A stretch of DNA of 19,543 nt from positions 1 through 19,543 of the forward strand of contig CAZHSC010000069.1 in assembly GCA_964534995.1 (NCBI GenBank), written 5' to 3'. The notes below the pieces were generated by a model. That model was not told where the DNA came from. It made no database searches and saw only the letters and a list, made by a program, of their open reading frames with translations. The position numbers were made by a program, and so were the translations under genes. Origin of the DNA: JAJTFW01 sp964534995. GTDB lineage: Bacteria; Bacteroidota; Bacteroidia; AKYH767-A; OLB10. This document shows, piece by piece, positions 7,550-16,233 of the stretch; the first letter of the stretch is position 1; each line of letters begins with the position of its first letter.

Positions 7550-8087
7550 TTCTGAATGAAATTAAATAATGGTTAACCTGTTCAATGAATTGAGGAAAAC
7601 TGAGAGAATCCGATACGCTCAGCATAAAATCATAAAAGGGAACCGACAGATGATCATATTTCCCGATTTTAAAACTTGCTTTTGAACTGGCAACAATAAA
7701 TCTGAAAGGAACATTGTTTCCTGTATGAAGATCTATTAAAATATCAAATTCACGCTGTACAAAATTTTTCACAACAGGCGCAATGGGTTTGAAGTACCAG
7801 TTGAGATCTTTTCTGGTAAAGAAATCAAGGCCGAGTTTGGCGAAACGCATAGGAGGTAAGTCCTTGCCGTCAAAATAGCCCAATGCAAGTACCTCCTTGT
7901 GGTCCTGTTCCCGCATCATCCGCACATACTTTTTAACCAGATTATAGTGATTCTCATTGGTAGAGTCATATAAAATACCAATAGATTTCGCATCGTTGTA
8001 AGATACAATACCACTACTTTTCCGATTGTTTCTGAACTCGCGGAGAAACAGGTACCGACCGATTTTCTGACGGAATGTTTTCTTCAT
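7533..8087 (-). CDS. DUF6913-like protein upstream of dapA
   Basis: This 184-residue protein is probably cytoplasmic, as no signal peptide or membrane helix is visible. The N-terminus is very basic (MKKTFRQKIGRYLFLREFRNNRK). A beta-alpha pattern follows: SIGILYDSTNENHYNLVKKY at about 35-54, EVLALGYFDGK at about 64-74, DFFTRKDLNW at about 88-97, and FDILIDLHTGNNVPFRFIVASS at about 113-134. This looks like a compact Rossmann-type fold. The shape and the position next to dapA match a family I recall as DUF6913, which is widespread in Bacteroidota and has no established function. The 17-base overlap with dapA suggests tightly linked expression. A role connected with diaminopimelate or cell-wall synthesis would be guesswork from position alone. 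Confidence 0.78.
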   Translation of the reverse strand: MKKTFRQKIGRYLFLREFRNNRKSSGIVSYNDAKSIGILYDSTNENHYNLVKKYVRMMREQDHKEVLALGYFDGKDLPPMRFAKLGLDFFTRKDLNWYFKPIAPVVKNFVQREFDILIDLHTGNNVPFRFIVASSKASFKIGKYDHLSVPFYDFMLSVSDSLSFPQFIEQVNHYLISFRNEHSK

Positions 8088-8135
8088 CCTGTTTAATACC
8101 CTGAGGGCTTAAAGTTAATAATTTCTTAAACAAAG

Positions 8136-8200
8136 CCGGATTTCAGGCGCTACCGTCACCCGAAAGGGTGGCCGACAGCCCGACCTTAACTGAATTCCGG
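8136..8200. repeat. Long imperfect inverted repeat between ligA and the DUF6913-like gene
   Basis: The arms ccggatttcag (8136-8146) and ctgaattccgg (8190-8200) match at 10 of 11 positions. They enclose a small GNRA-type hairpin, caccc-gaaa-gggtg (8157-8170), and some GC-rich sequence. It lies in the 184-base gap after ligA and before the DUF6913-like gene. No T-run follows on either strand, so it is not a standard terminator. It could be a structured RNA element or a remnant palindromic repeat unit. Confidence 0.5.
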
Positions 8201-8271
8201 TACATTCATAACGAATCCACAGGCCGGAGTAAAAGTTTTATACCTGCCAACTACTAAATATCCAACATAAA

Positions 8272-10290
8272 TTAAAAGTCATTTAACATCGTATTAAAAG
8301 CGGTTTCATCCATTATTTTCACTTTAAACTCCTGTGCCTTCTCCAGTTTACTGGGACCGCAATCGCTGCCGGTTAGCAGGATATCGGTCTTTTTGGTGAC
8401 TCCTGAGCTTACTTTACCACCGTTTTCTTCTATAATCTGTTTATAATCTTCGCGGCTATGCTTTTCAAAAGTTCCGGTTATTACAATGCTAAGTCCTTTA
8501 AGTTTATCGCTGCGCTTATGTAATTGTTCACCCGGAGCTATCTCCAACTGCAATCCAGCCATCTTCAGTCTTAGCAGCAATTCCCTGTTTTGATGATCAG
8601 CAAAATAGTCCTTGATGCTCGATACAATTTTCTGTCCAACTTCCGGAGCATCCATCAGTTGTTCGGTACCAGCGTTCATCAACGCATCGATATTCAAAAA
8701 GTAACGCGCCAGTTTTCTGGCGACGGTGTCCCCAACATAGCGGATACCGATTGCAAACAACACCCTTTCAAAGGGCACGGATTTCGATTTCCGGATACCC
8801 TCTATGATATTACCGGCAGATTTTTCCCCGAATCGCTCCAGTTTCATGATTTGATCCGCGTTGAGGTCGTAAATATCTGCCACATCCTTCAGTAAGCCTT
8901 TTGAAACAAAAAGGTCGATGGTTTCAGAGCCAAGTCCTTCAATATTCATGGCCTTCCGGCTTGTAAAATGCTCAATCCTGCCTTTAATTTGCGGGGGACA
9001 TCCTTTGTCATTGGGACAATAATGTTGCGCCTCACCCTCTTTTCGGATTAAGGGAGTGTCACATTCCGGGCACTTATGAATAAATTTTACAGGCAAGGCA
9101 TCGTGTGGCCTTTTTGACAAGTCAACACCCGTAATTTTAGGTATAATTTCACCTCCCTTTTCAACAAACACCGTATCACCGATATGTAAATCCAGTTTTT
9201 CAATTTGATCAGCATTATGTACCGATGCACTTTTAACGGTTGTTCCTGCCAGCAATACAGGAGTAAGATTGGCAACGGGGGTAATGGCACCAGTGCGGCC
9301 TACCTGGTATCGTATGCTTTTAAGAAGGGTAGAGGCGGACTGGGCTTTATATTTATAAGCGATCGCCCATCTTGGCGATTTCGCTGTGAAGCCCAATTCT
9401 TCCTGTTGACGGTAACTGTTTACTTTAATAACAACGCCGTCAATGTCGAAGGGCAGTGATTGACGGGCAGTTTCCCATACGTCAATATATTTTAGTACTT
9501 CATCAATTCCATGACAAAGTTTTCTATCTCCTGAAATTTTAAAACCCCAGGTGGCCGCGGCACAAAGTGCTTCCTCATGCGTTTGATAGGATAGCTGATC
9601 TCCATAGAGGGCATATAAAAAGCAATCAAGTTTTCTTCTTGCTACCTCAGCGCTGTCCTGTAACTTAAGTGTTCCCGCTGCTGAATTACGTGGATTGGCA
9701 AAAGGGCTCTCCCCAATATCGGCGCGCTCTTCATTGATACGTTTAAAAACAGCATGAGGTAAAATTATTTCTCCACGAATTTCAAATTCATCAGGATAAT
9801 CCCCTTTATGCAAAATCAACGGAATGGATTTAATGGTTTTTACATTAGAGGTAACATCGTCCCCCTGTATTCCATCGCCTCTGGTTAAAGCCTGCACCAG
9901 CTTCCCTTTATGGTAGGTAAGACCGATAGCAACCCCGTCAAACTTTAATTCGCAAACATAGTCAATACTTTCTCCCGGAATCAGTTTGATAATCCTCTCA
10001 TGGAATTCGAGTAATTCAGTTTCAGAATAAGTATTTCCCAATGAAAGCATCGGGTATTTATGCTTCACCGATTTAAACTCCCTGGTTACCTCTCCACCAA
10101 CTCTTTGTGTGGGCGATTCCGGTTTTTGTAAATCAGGGTACTCTTTTTCTAATTGAATCAGTTCTTCCAGCAGCAAATCAAACTCCCTGTCAGAGATGGA
10201 AGGTTCATCCAAAACATAATATCTGTAATTATGTTCATTGATTAAGGATGTAAGTTCATCGATCCTTTTTTCTGCCTGTTCTTTGTTCAT
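8272..10290 (-). CDS. ligA: NAD-dependent DNA ligase
   Basis: LigA seals nicks in DNA during replication and repair, using NAD+ as the AMP donor. The 672-residue length and domain order are standard. The Ia domain has YYVLDEPSISDREFD (24-38). The adenylation domain contains ELKFDG, with nucleophile lysine 116. Further nucleotidyltransferase motifs are EIRGE (170-174), FANPRNSAAG (197-206) and DGVVIKV (284-290). The OB domain includes VGRTGAITPVA (330-340). Zinc-finger cysteines are at 407, 410, 425 and 431. Helix-hairpin-helix repeats span about 450-575, and a BRCT domain runs from about 597 to the end (GLSIVITGTFEKHSRED). The ATG at 10290 gives a normal N-terminus. The gene is divergent from the plus-strand gene at 10445. 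Confidence 0.98.
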   Translation of the reverse strand: MNKEQAEKRIDELTSLINEHNYRYYVLDEPSISDREFDLLLEELIQLEKEYPDLQKPESPTQRVGGEVTREFKSVKHKYPMLSLGNTYSETELLEFHERIIKLIPGESIDYVCELKFDGVAIGLTYHKGKLVQALTRGDGIQGDDVTSNVKTIKSIPLILHKGDYPDEFEIRGEIILPHAVFKRINEERADIGESPFANPRNSAAGTLKLQDSAEVARRKLDCFLYALYGDQLSYQTHEEALCAAATWGFKISGDRKLCHGIDEVLKYIDVWETARQSLPFDIDGVVIKVNSYRQQEELGFTAKSPRWAIAYKYKAQSASTLLKSIRYQVGRTGAITPVANLTPVLLAGTTVKSASVHNADQIEKLDLHIGDTVFVEKGGEIIPKITGVDLSKRPHDALPVKFIHKCPECDTPLIRKEGEAQHYCPNDKGCPPQIKGRIEHFTSRKAMNIEGLGSETIDLFVSKGLLKDVADIYDLNADQIMKLERFGEKSAGNIIEGIRKSKSVPFERVLFAIGIRYVGDTVARKLARYFLNIDALMNAGTEQLMDAPEVGQKIVSSIKDYFADHQNRELLLRLKMAGLQLEIAPGEQLHKRSDKLKGLSIVITGTFEKHSREDYKQIIEENGGKVSSGVTKKTDILLTGSDCGPSKLEKAQEFKVKIMDETAFNTMLNDF

Positions 10291-10382
10291 TTCAGCACAT
10301 TGGAATGTTCGAAAATAAATGAATCAATGCAACTCTTTGTAATACATCAATAAATTATTAGATTTTATAAATAATTTTTTTA

Positions 10383-10423
10383 AAAACATGCATGTTTTAA
10401 CATTTAATCCCTATAATTGGGAT
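10383..10423. promoter_or_regulatory. Perfect 16-bp palindrome followed by a short inverted repeat in the ligA/cargo-gene intergenic region
   Basis: The sequence aaaacatgcatgtttt (10383-10398) is a perfect palindrome. Nine bases later atccc (10407-10411) pairs with gggat (10419-10423) around a 7-base AT-rich spacer. Both lie upstream of the plus-strand ATG at 10445 and in the divergent promoter region shared with ligA. A dyad of this size suits a dimeric repressor or activator, but no family can be named from sequence alone. Confidence 0.4.
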
Positions 10424-10444
10424 CATAAAATCAAACCCTTATCA

Positions 10445-11292
10445 ATGAAAAAAACTTTACTATTGTTTCCATTACTTGTTTCTCCCTATTGACAATCATA
10501 CAGTCCGAAAATAACCAGGCGATCAGCAATGGGCAAGGAGCTCCTGCAGGGAGAACCGGTTCGCCATTTGACGGCCAAACCTGCGCGGCCTCCAATTGTC
10601 ATGTCGGAACCGCCAGCGTATCTCCCAGTCAGATTATCAGTTCAAATATTCCAGCAAGTGGCTATGTGCCCGGTCAAACCTACACCATTACTGCATCCCC
10701 TGCACAAAGTGGGATAAATAAATACGGCTTTCAAATTTCACCAATGAATGCCAGCGGGGCCTTACTCGGTACCATTATAGTTACCAATCCATCCGCCACC
10801 AAAATTGTCGGTACAAAGTATATCACCCATACCTCTTCGGGAACTTCCGGAACGGGTGGAAGGACATGGACTTTCGACTGGGTGGCCCCGGCAGCCGGAA
10901 CCGGTTCAGTTACTTTTTACGGAGCCTTTAATTTTGCCAACGGAAACAATCAATCCAATGGTGATATAATCCGTACCAATACCCTTACGGTCAATGAAAG
11001 CACAACCTCAGGGATCTCTTCCATCGAGAACGATCCTTTCGGCGCATTGCTATATCCCAATCCCCTCACCAGTGAGGCCCGGATCCGTGTAAATTTAACT
11101 GACCATCAACCATTGATCCTCCAATATGCTGACATCTCAGGTAAGATCTTATCCGAACGTTTCGTTTATCCGGGCAACCCGGGTGTACAAGAGTACACAA
11201 TCAATGTCCCCGCTGAATTAAAGACCGGTATATACCGTTTACTGATCAGTTCGGGTAATAAACTATCTGTAAAAACTTTCCTGAAAAAGTAA
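10445..11292 (+). pseudogene. Frameshifted T9SS-sorted secreted protein, choice-of-anchor V / Reeler-like
   Basis: An ATG at 10445 begins a signal-peptide sequence (MKKTLLLFPLLVSPY) that hits TGA at 10490-10492. The rest of the protein is in another frame, open from 10489 to the stop at 11292. Adding one base near the CCC at 10484-10486 would join them as ...LLVSPLLTIIQ... and give 282 residues. The body begins NNQAISNGQGAPAGRTGSP, typical of choice-of-anchor V proteins. A TCAASNCH cysteine motif follows (residues 46-53 of the restored protein), then a Reeler-like beta domain. The C-terminus has LLYPNPLTSEARIRV, DISGKILSE and LKTGIYRLLIS, a T9SS type A sorting signal. The intact downstream frame and preserved domains suggest a very recent mutation or a one-base sequencing error. 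The only start in the body frame near its beginning is a TTG at 10489, which would leave the product without a signal peptide. Confidence 0.8.
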
Positions 11293-11308
11293 AGAATCAT
11301 CTAAATGG

Positions 11309-11343
11309 AAAAAGGCTGATTTTAATGAATCGGCCTTTTTTTA
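11309..11343. terminator. Bidirectional terminator between the T9SS cargo gene and kup
   Basis: A 13-bp stem with one G-T pair, aaaaaggctgatt (11309-11321) against aatcggccttttt (11328-11340), has a 6-base loop and is flanked by A and T runs. It can therefore stop transcription arriving from either side. It begins 17 bases past the plus-strand stop codon and abuts the kup stop codon. Confidence 0.88.
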
Positions 11344-13302
11344 TTTTCCGTTTCGGGATGAATGAACCCTCGTAAAATTATAGGAGCCTGGTGGTGTAAC
11401 AATAAGTGGTACTTTTTCTACCAACACCGAACTGGTATCCAGACCAAAGGCTTTTTCTTCACTAAGACTCAGCCGCTTCATAAAGAAGTACAAATTCAGT
11501 ATAAGTTTAGTATAAAACTTCAGCGTGTTTTCATAAGAAAGGAACTTCTCCATGACAATAAATCTGAAATCACCGGCCAGATGTTGTTTATTCAGGGAAG
11601 CGTAACGGCTGGTAATATCTACCTCCTTACGTTCTACCAGTTCCTGAACCACCTGCCTGAACATGAGATTAATCCTTGGTTCAACCCTGAATCCAATGCG
11701 GAACCGAACATAAATAATTTTATCTTCCACCAATTCCTTCACACTGTACTCCATGGTATAGGGCTCATCAATTACATCTACATGCACCAACCAGTAAACA
11801 TCGGCCCGTTTCGGTTGTTTTTGCAGGATAGAATAAATTATTTTATTCTCCACCTCATTATATGACCTCGCACTTGTCATATATACGAGATTGGTGGCAT
11901 ATTTAGGAATGCTCAGATCTTTACTGACATCAGTAATGATATCATAATACTTATCCAGTTTCACAAATTCCACCATGCCGGTCCGGATTTTACGGGCATC
12001 ATACCATACCCACATGATAATGACGATACCTGTCAGGATAAATACGGTAACATATCCTCCATGAGAAAATTTACTTAGATTGGCAACCAGGAATGCTGTT
12101 TCGATAACTATCAGAACCAAAAAAACAGATGCTATCACCCAACGGGGATATTTCTTTAAGTAAAGATAATAAGTCAATAACAGCGTTGTCATTAGCATAG
12201 TAACAATAATTGAAAGACCATAAGCCGCTTCCATATTAGATGATTGCCTGAAGTATAAAACGATCCCGATACAACCCAGGCATAACAACCAGTTTATACC
12301 AGGTATGTACAATTGCCCTCTTACATCAGTGGGATATTCAATTCTGCCCTTGGGTAGAAAGTCCAATCGCATCCCTTCATTGATGAGTGTAAAAATTCCG
12401 CTTATAAAAGACTGGCTGGCGACAATAGCTGCGGATGTTGCTATAATAATTCCGGTTAACAGAAACCAGTCGGGCATCAGCGAATAAAAAGGCTTCATGT
12501 TACCAATAAAACTGCCGGTATGGTTTAACAACCATGCGCCCTGACCAAAATAATTAAGCAATAAAGCTGTTTTAACAAATGCCCAGCTAACGCGAATATT
12601 ACTTCTGCCGCAGTGACCTAAATCCGTATAGAGGGCTTCAGCGCCGGTAGTACAGAGGAAAACCGCTCCCAATATCCAAAAGCCATCCGGATAAGCAGTA
12701 ATGAGGTAAAAAGTATAATACGGGTTTATTGCCTTAAAGACAATCGGGTTTTGAAGGATTGCAAAGACTCCTAATATCAGCAGCATTGAAAACCAGATCA
12801 ACATGACAGGCCCAAAAAAGCGACCAACGAAACGGGTACCAAACTGCTGAATGAAAAACAAGCCAAAAAGGATAAAGGTAATAATTGGAACAGTAGGTAT
12901 ATCAGGGTTAATGACCTTTAACCCTTCAATGGCGGAAGCAACAGAAATAGGAGGGGTGATGATTCCATCTGCGAGCAGTGCGGCACCACCAATCATTGCG
13001 GGAACCGCCAGCCATTTAATATGCATTTTTCTGACAAGGGCATAGAGTGAAAAAATGCCACCTTCCCCTTTGTTATCGGCTCTGAGTGTAAGTATGATGT
13101 ACTTAACCGACGTAAGAATAGTGAGCGTCCAGAAAACGCAGGAGAGACCGCCTAATACCAGAGTTTCATCAATGGCTTTTTTACCAATTACCGCATTCAT
13201 CACATAAAGCGGCGAAGTACCAATATCACCGTAAACAATGCCAAGCGTTACCAGCATTCCGGCTGCGCTGACTTTAGAATGATCAAGATTTCCGCTTGAC
13301 AT
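11341..13302 (-). CDS. kup: KUP-family potassium uptake protein
   Basis: Kup imports K+ with protons across the inner membrane. The 653-residue length is typical. The N-terminal signature GIVYGDIGTSPLYV (21-34) and the LRADNKGEGGIFSLYALVR block (73-91) are conserved features of the HAK/KUP/KT family. About twelve hydrophobic segments fill residues of roughly 14-440. A cytoplasmic C-terminal domain of about 210 residues follows (for example YMTSARSYNEVENKIIYSI and VYWLVHVDVIDEPYTMEY). The ATG at 13302 fits the family start. It lies 42 bases after the GH57 gene on the same strand and may be read from the same transcript, though the two roles are not obviously linked. The gene ends at a strong bidirectional terminator. 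Confidence 0.96.
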   Translation of the reverse strand: MSSGNLDHSKVSAAGMLVTLGIVYGDIGTSPLYVMNAVIGKKAIDETLVLGGLSCVFWTLTILTSVKYIILTLRADNKGEGGIFSLYALVRKMHIKWLAVPAMIGGAALLADGIITPPISVASAIEGLKVINPDIPTVPIITFILFGLFFIQQFGTRFVGRFFGPVMLIWFSMLLILGVFAILQNPIVFKAINPYYTFYLITAYPDGFWILGAVFLCTTGAEALYTDLGHCGRSNIRVSWAFVKTALLLNYFGQGAWLLNHTGSFIGNMKPFYSLMPDWFLLTGIIIATSAAIVASQSFISGIFTLINEGMRLDFLPKGRIEYPTDVRGQLYIPGINWLLCLGCIGIVLYFRQSSNMEAAYGLSIIVTMLMTTLLLTYYLYLKKYPRWVIASVFLVLIVIETAFLVANLSKFSHGGYVTVFILTGIVIIMWVWYDARKIRTGMVEFVKLDKYYDIITDVSKDLSIPKYATNLVYMTSARSYNEVENKIIYSILQKQPKRADVYWLVHVDVIDEPYTMEYSVKELVEDKIIYVRFRIGFRVEPRINLMFRQVVQELVERKEVDITSRYASLNKQHLAGDFRFIVMEKFLSYENTLKFYTKLILNLYFFMKRLSLSEEKAFGLDTSSVLVEKVPLIVTPPGSYNFTRVHSSRNGK

Positions 13303-13344
13303 CAGTCCATTTATTTCATTATGGTTAAACGGATCCGCCTTAAA

Positions 13345-14586
13345 TTAATGATCGGCGGTTTCCTTTTTCTTCCGGGACTTCTTTACCGGAGCCGATTCCT
13401 TTGCAAATTCTTCTACAGTGGTTTCAAAATCAGCAAGCACGTTCATGTAATAAATGTAAGCATCATACGGAGAATCATAAGGACTGAAGTATTTGTGAAC
13501 ATCGCCATCGCTCCAGAATTTAGTACACATATAGTAAAAATGATCGCTGGTTTGCAATTTTCCCCAAACATCAACAAGGTCCCTGTTTCCGGTATTCATC
13601 ACCTTTTCTTCCAACTGGTAAATACGTTTGGCAGCTTCCTTTTCCATGGCATTACTCAGCCATGCACTTAAATCCCGCTCCGCATCGGCCCAGCTTGTAA
13701 ATTCAGGAACATCATAAATATCACGAACTTTATACTGATCGGCTGCTTCGGAAAGTGTCTTGAAATCGAAATCGGAGTGCTTAAGTATTTCTTTGGGCAA
13801 ATGATCCAGAAAGTCAAAAACACCGGTTTCTTCCCATTGATGCTCTCCAAATGTTTCATAATCCATGAAAAGATTCATAACCTCACCGTTCCCGGCAATT
13901 TTATGCACCCATGAAGCAAAGGTATCCGCATGCAGGGGCCATTCGCTCCAATTTCTGTCACTGAATCGAAAAGCAATATCATCCGATAAGCGATAGTTCT
14001 TAAGAAAGGACTTGATTTTTAAAGTGCCGGCAGGTTGGTAAAGGGAATTGGGCGTACGGTTACCGAGGTGTCTGTCCACTCCTTCGCATACAATTGCCTT
14101 GTAGCCCATTTTTTCAACGAAAGCGGCCAGTTCATTATTATAAATTAACTCAGTATTTCTAAAAACCTTGGGGGTCTGATTAAAATAAGTTTTTATTTTC
14201 TCTTTATGTAACTCGACCTGTCTCTTGAATTCACTTTTCGAAAAGATGAAACTAAGGGAATGATAATAAGTTTCAGAAAGGAATTCAACACAACCTGTTT
14301 TTGAGAGATCGATAAATGACTGCAATACATCCGGACGATGATTTTCAAACTGTTCAATGGCGGTACCACTGATGGAATAAGATACCCTGAACTTACCCTT
14401 ATGCCGGTTTATCAGGTCAAGAATTTTGCGATTGGTTTTGAGGTAACATTTTTCAGAAACCTTGTCCAGAATAAGTTTATTCTTTTCATCATCTTCATAA
14501 AAATGATCTTTACCAATATCGAAAAATGAATATCGTTTTAACCTGAATGGTTGATGTACCTGGAAGTAGAAACAAACGGATGGCAT
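13345..14586 (-). CDS. Glycoside hydrolase family 57 protein (alpha-amylase / glucanotransferase type)
   Basis: GH57 enzymes cut or rearrange alpha-glucans such as glycogen and maltodextrins. This 413-residue protein has no signal peptide and is probably cytoplasmic. The N-terminal HQP of conserved region 1 is at 11-13. Region 3 appears as VFRNTELIYNNELA (141-154), placing the likely nucleophile glutamate at 146. Region 4 is MDYETFGEHQ (241-250), with the likely acid/base aspartate at 242. The lysine-rich tail (KKSRKKKETADH) is unstructured. The neighbouring upstream gene is a glycogen-synthase-like glycosyltransferase, a pairing known from Bacteroidota glycogen loci, where a debranching enzyme often completes the set; none is present here. 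The exact reaction (amylase, 4-alpha-glucanotransferase or other) cannot be decided by eye. Confidence 0.9.
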   Translation of the reverse strand: MPSVCFYFQVHQPFRLKRYSFFDIGKDHFYEDDEKNKLILDKVSEKCYLKTNRKILDLINRHKGKFRVSYSISGTAIEQFENHRPDVLQSFIDLSKTGCVEFLSETYYHSLSFIFSKSEFKRQVELHKEKIKTYFNQTPKVFRNTELIYNNELAAFVEKMGYKAIVCEGVDRHLGNRTPNSLYQPAGTLKIKSFLKNYRLSDDIAFRFSDRNWSEWPLHADTFASWVHKIAGNGEVMNLFMDYETFGEHQWEETGVFDFLDHLPKEILKHSDFDFKTLSEAADQYKVRDIYDVPEFTSWADAERDLSAWLSNAMEKEAAKRIYQLEEKVMNTGNRDLVDVWGKLQTSDHFYYMCTKFWSDGDVHKYFSPYDSPYDAYIYYMNVLADFETTVEEFAKESAPVKKSRKKKETADH

Positions 14587-14687
14587 AGCTTAATTACTTT
14601 AATAATGACGAATATACGGCAGTTCAAAATAAAAAACAGTATTGAAAAGGGTTGTTATGAACAGAATTCAGTGAATGCCTGAGATTT

Positions 14688-16037
14688 TCAGACACATTCA
14701 GGTAGCAGGTTATATTGATTATACCCGGAAATTACCTTTTTGGCGGAATGATCCCAGGAGATATTTACCAGGTCTTTAAAAGCATCATCAATAACATTTT
14801 GCGCAAGCACAGGATCATGTAAAAGATTTAAAATATAACCGGCGGCCCGGTTAATGTCCCAATAATCAAATTTTAATGAACCATGAAGCACTTCCGACAC
14901 CCCGGATTGCTTACTGATGACTGCGGGGATCCCGAATTGAACTGCTTCAACAGCCGATAAGCCAAAGGGTTCGGAAAGTGAGGGCATCACATACACATCC
15001 GCGATGGAAAGTAATTTCCGGACTTTGTCAAGATTAAGAAAGCCTGTTAAATGAAACCTGTGTGCGATTCCCTTTTGAGCGGCCCTCTCCAGCAAGGGAT
15101 TAAAATATTCACCGGTACCCGCCATGACAAAACGAACATTTTGATCTTTCTCCAGCACCCTTTCGGCGATATCCACAAAAAACTCAGGACCTTTCTGCCG
15201 GGTAAGCCGGCCTACAAACAAAACCATCTTTTCTTTAAATACCGGACTGCTTTTAAAGGGTTCAACAGGCCTTATACCGTTGTGCACAGGTAAAATTTTG
15301 CTCCAGGGAATCTGGTAGTAATCATGGATAACATGTCCTGTGAAATTACTAACAGGCATGAGCAAATCGGCATATTCCATTCCCCTTTTCTCAACCTGGT
15401 AAACCCATCCTTTACTTTGAGGCCCTCCTCTGTCAACTTCCAGTGAGTGGATATGCATCACTAGTGGTTTGCCGGTTTTTGCCTTTATTTCCATTCCGGC
15501 AATCATAGTCATCCAGTCATGGGCGTGTATGATATCAAAATCCAACGATAATGCAAGTTTCGCCGCGAGCTTTCCGAAGACTGTCACCTTTTCGATAACA
15601 TCACCACCATACAAATCATCAATTTGAAAAATCTCCGCCGTTTCGTTGCCCACTTTGATGGTCTTCAGATACTGGCTGCGCAAATTCTGAAGATCATGAT
15701 GGGGTTCAATATGGCTGTTGTAATAGGGGTTCAGGTGCGTATTGATAAAATGAACCTGCTTTACCTTTTTATATGAATCCGCATGACCTATATTACGTAA
15801 TGTTTTGGCATCAATGGTATTCAGTCCAATCAAGTTCAAATTTTTAACTACAAAATCAGGATTTGACTTCGGAATGATCATGGTAACCGTTGCATATTTT
15901 GAAAGAGCAATACACAAATCATGACATGCCACCCCCAGGCCCCCGTTAATGACCGGAGGGAATTCCCAGCCAAGCATCAATACTTTTGGGGCATTTGTTT
16001 TATTTTCAGCTTGTTCAGCCAAGGGCGGCATCACCAT
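14688..16037 (-). CDS. Glycosyltransferase, glycogen-synthase-like (GT-B fold, GT4/GT5 type)
   Basis: The protein is predicted to transfer sugar from a nucleotide-sugar donor to an alpha-glucan. Its 449 residues form a GT-B fold. The N-terminal half carries VLMLGWEFPPVINGGLG (19-35), with the GGLG loop common to starch and glycogen synthases, and HAHDW at 171-175. The C-terminal half has the donor-binding GRLTRQKG (276-283) and the EPFGLSAVE motif (356-364), with its two conserved glutamates. Two ATGs (16037 and 16031) could serve as start; both precede a short disordered lead, so the choice does not affect the fold. The GH57 gene follows 101 bases downstream, which supports a role in glycogen or maltodextrin metabolism. 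A role in other surface polysaccharides is less likely but not excluded. Confidence 0.9.
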   Translation of the reverse strand: MVMPPLAEQAENKTNAPKVLMLGWEFPPVINGGLGVACHDLCIALSKYATVTMIIPKSNPDFVVKNLNLIGLNTIDAKTLRNIGHADSYKKVKQVHFINTHLNPYYNSHIEPHHDLQNLRSQYLKTIKVGNETAEIFQIDDLYGGDVIEKVTVFGKLAAKLALSLDFDIIHAHDWMTMIAGMEIKAKTGKPLVMHIHSLEVDRGGPQSKGWVYQVEKRGMEYADLLMPVSNFTGHVIHDYYQIPWSKILPVHNGIRPVEPFKSSPVFKEKMVLFVGRLTRQKGPEFFVDIAERVLEKDQNVRFVMAGTGEYFNPLLERAAQKGIAHRFHLTGFLNLDKVRKLLSIADVYVMPSLSEPFGLSAVEAVQFGIPAVISKQSGVSEVLHGSLKFDYWDINRAAGYILNLLHDPVLAQNVIDDAFKDLVNISWDHSAKKVISGYNQYNLLPECV

Positions 16038-16066
16038 AACAACGTTTATAACAATTTTGCGAAATT

Positions 16067-16079
16067 AGTGAATATCACT
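16067..16079. promoter_or_regulatory. Small dyad upstream of the glycosyltransferase gene
   Basis: The sequence agtga-ata-tcact is a perfect 5-base dyad with a 3-base centre, 30 bases upstream of the ATG at 16037 in the 196-base divergent intergenic region (16038-16233). It could be an operator, but it is short. No TAnnTTTG box with all fixed bases is visible near it, and I see no other signal in this intergenic region that I would defend. Confidence 0.22.
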
Positions 16080-16233
16080 GATGACCAAGGTAAATGATTC
16101 CGTCGTTTTATGAAATATTGTTATACCCGGATATGTTAAAAAGTAATTTTCAAAATACCGGTGTATAAAGCAGTCCGCCGTTAAGTCTATTTTAAAATTT
16201 CTATTTTCATACCCTTGTAAACTGAACGAATCC

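Noticed and set aside
7550..8135. Lysine riboswitch controlling dapA
   Set aside because: The region upstream of dapA is coding sequence of the overlapping gene, and no riboswitch-like structured leader is visible before 8087.
11362..11865. Plus-strand open frame of 167 codons opposite kup
   Set aside because: It is antisense to the conserved C-terminal part of Kup; the composition is that of a reversed coding strand, and no start context or domain is visible.
13331..13338. cggatccg palindrome between kup and the GH57 gene
   Set aside because: It is only 8 bases and the surrounding near-symmetry breaks quickly; chance is a sufficient explanation.
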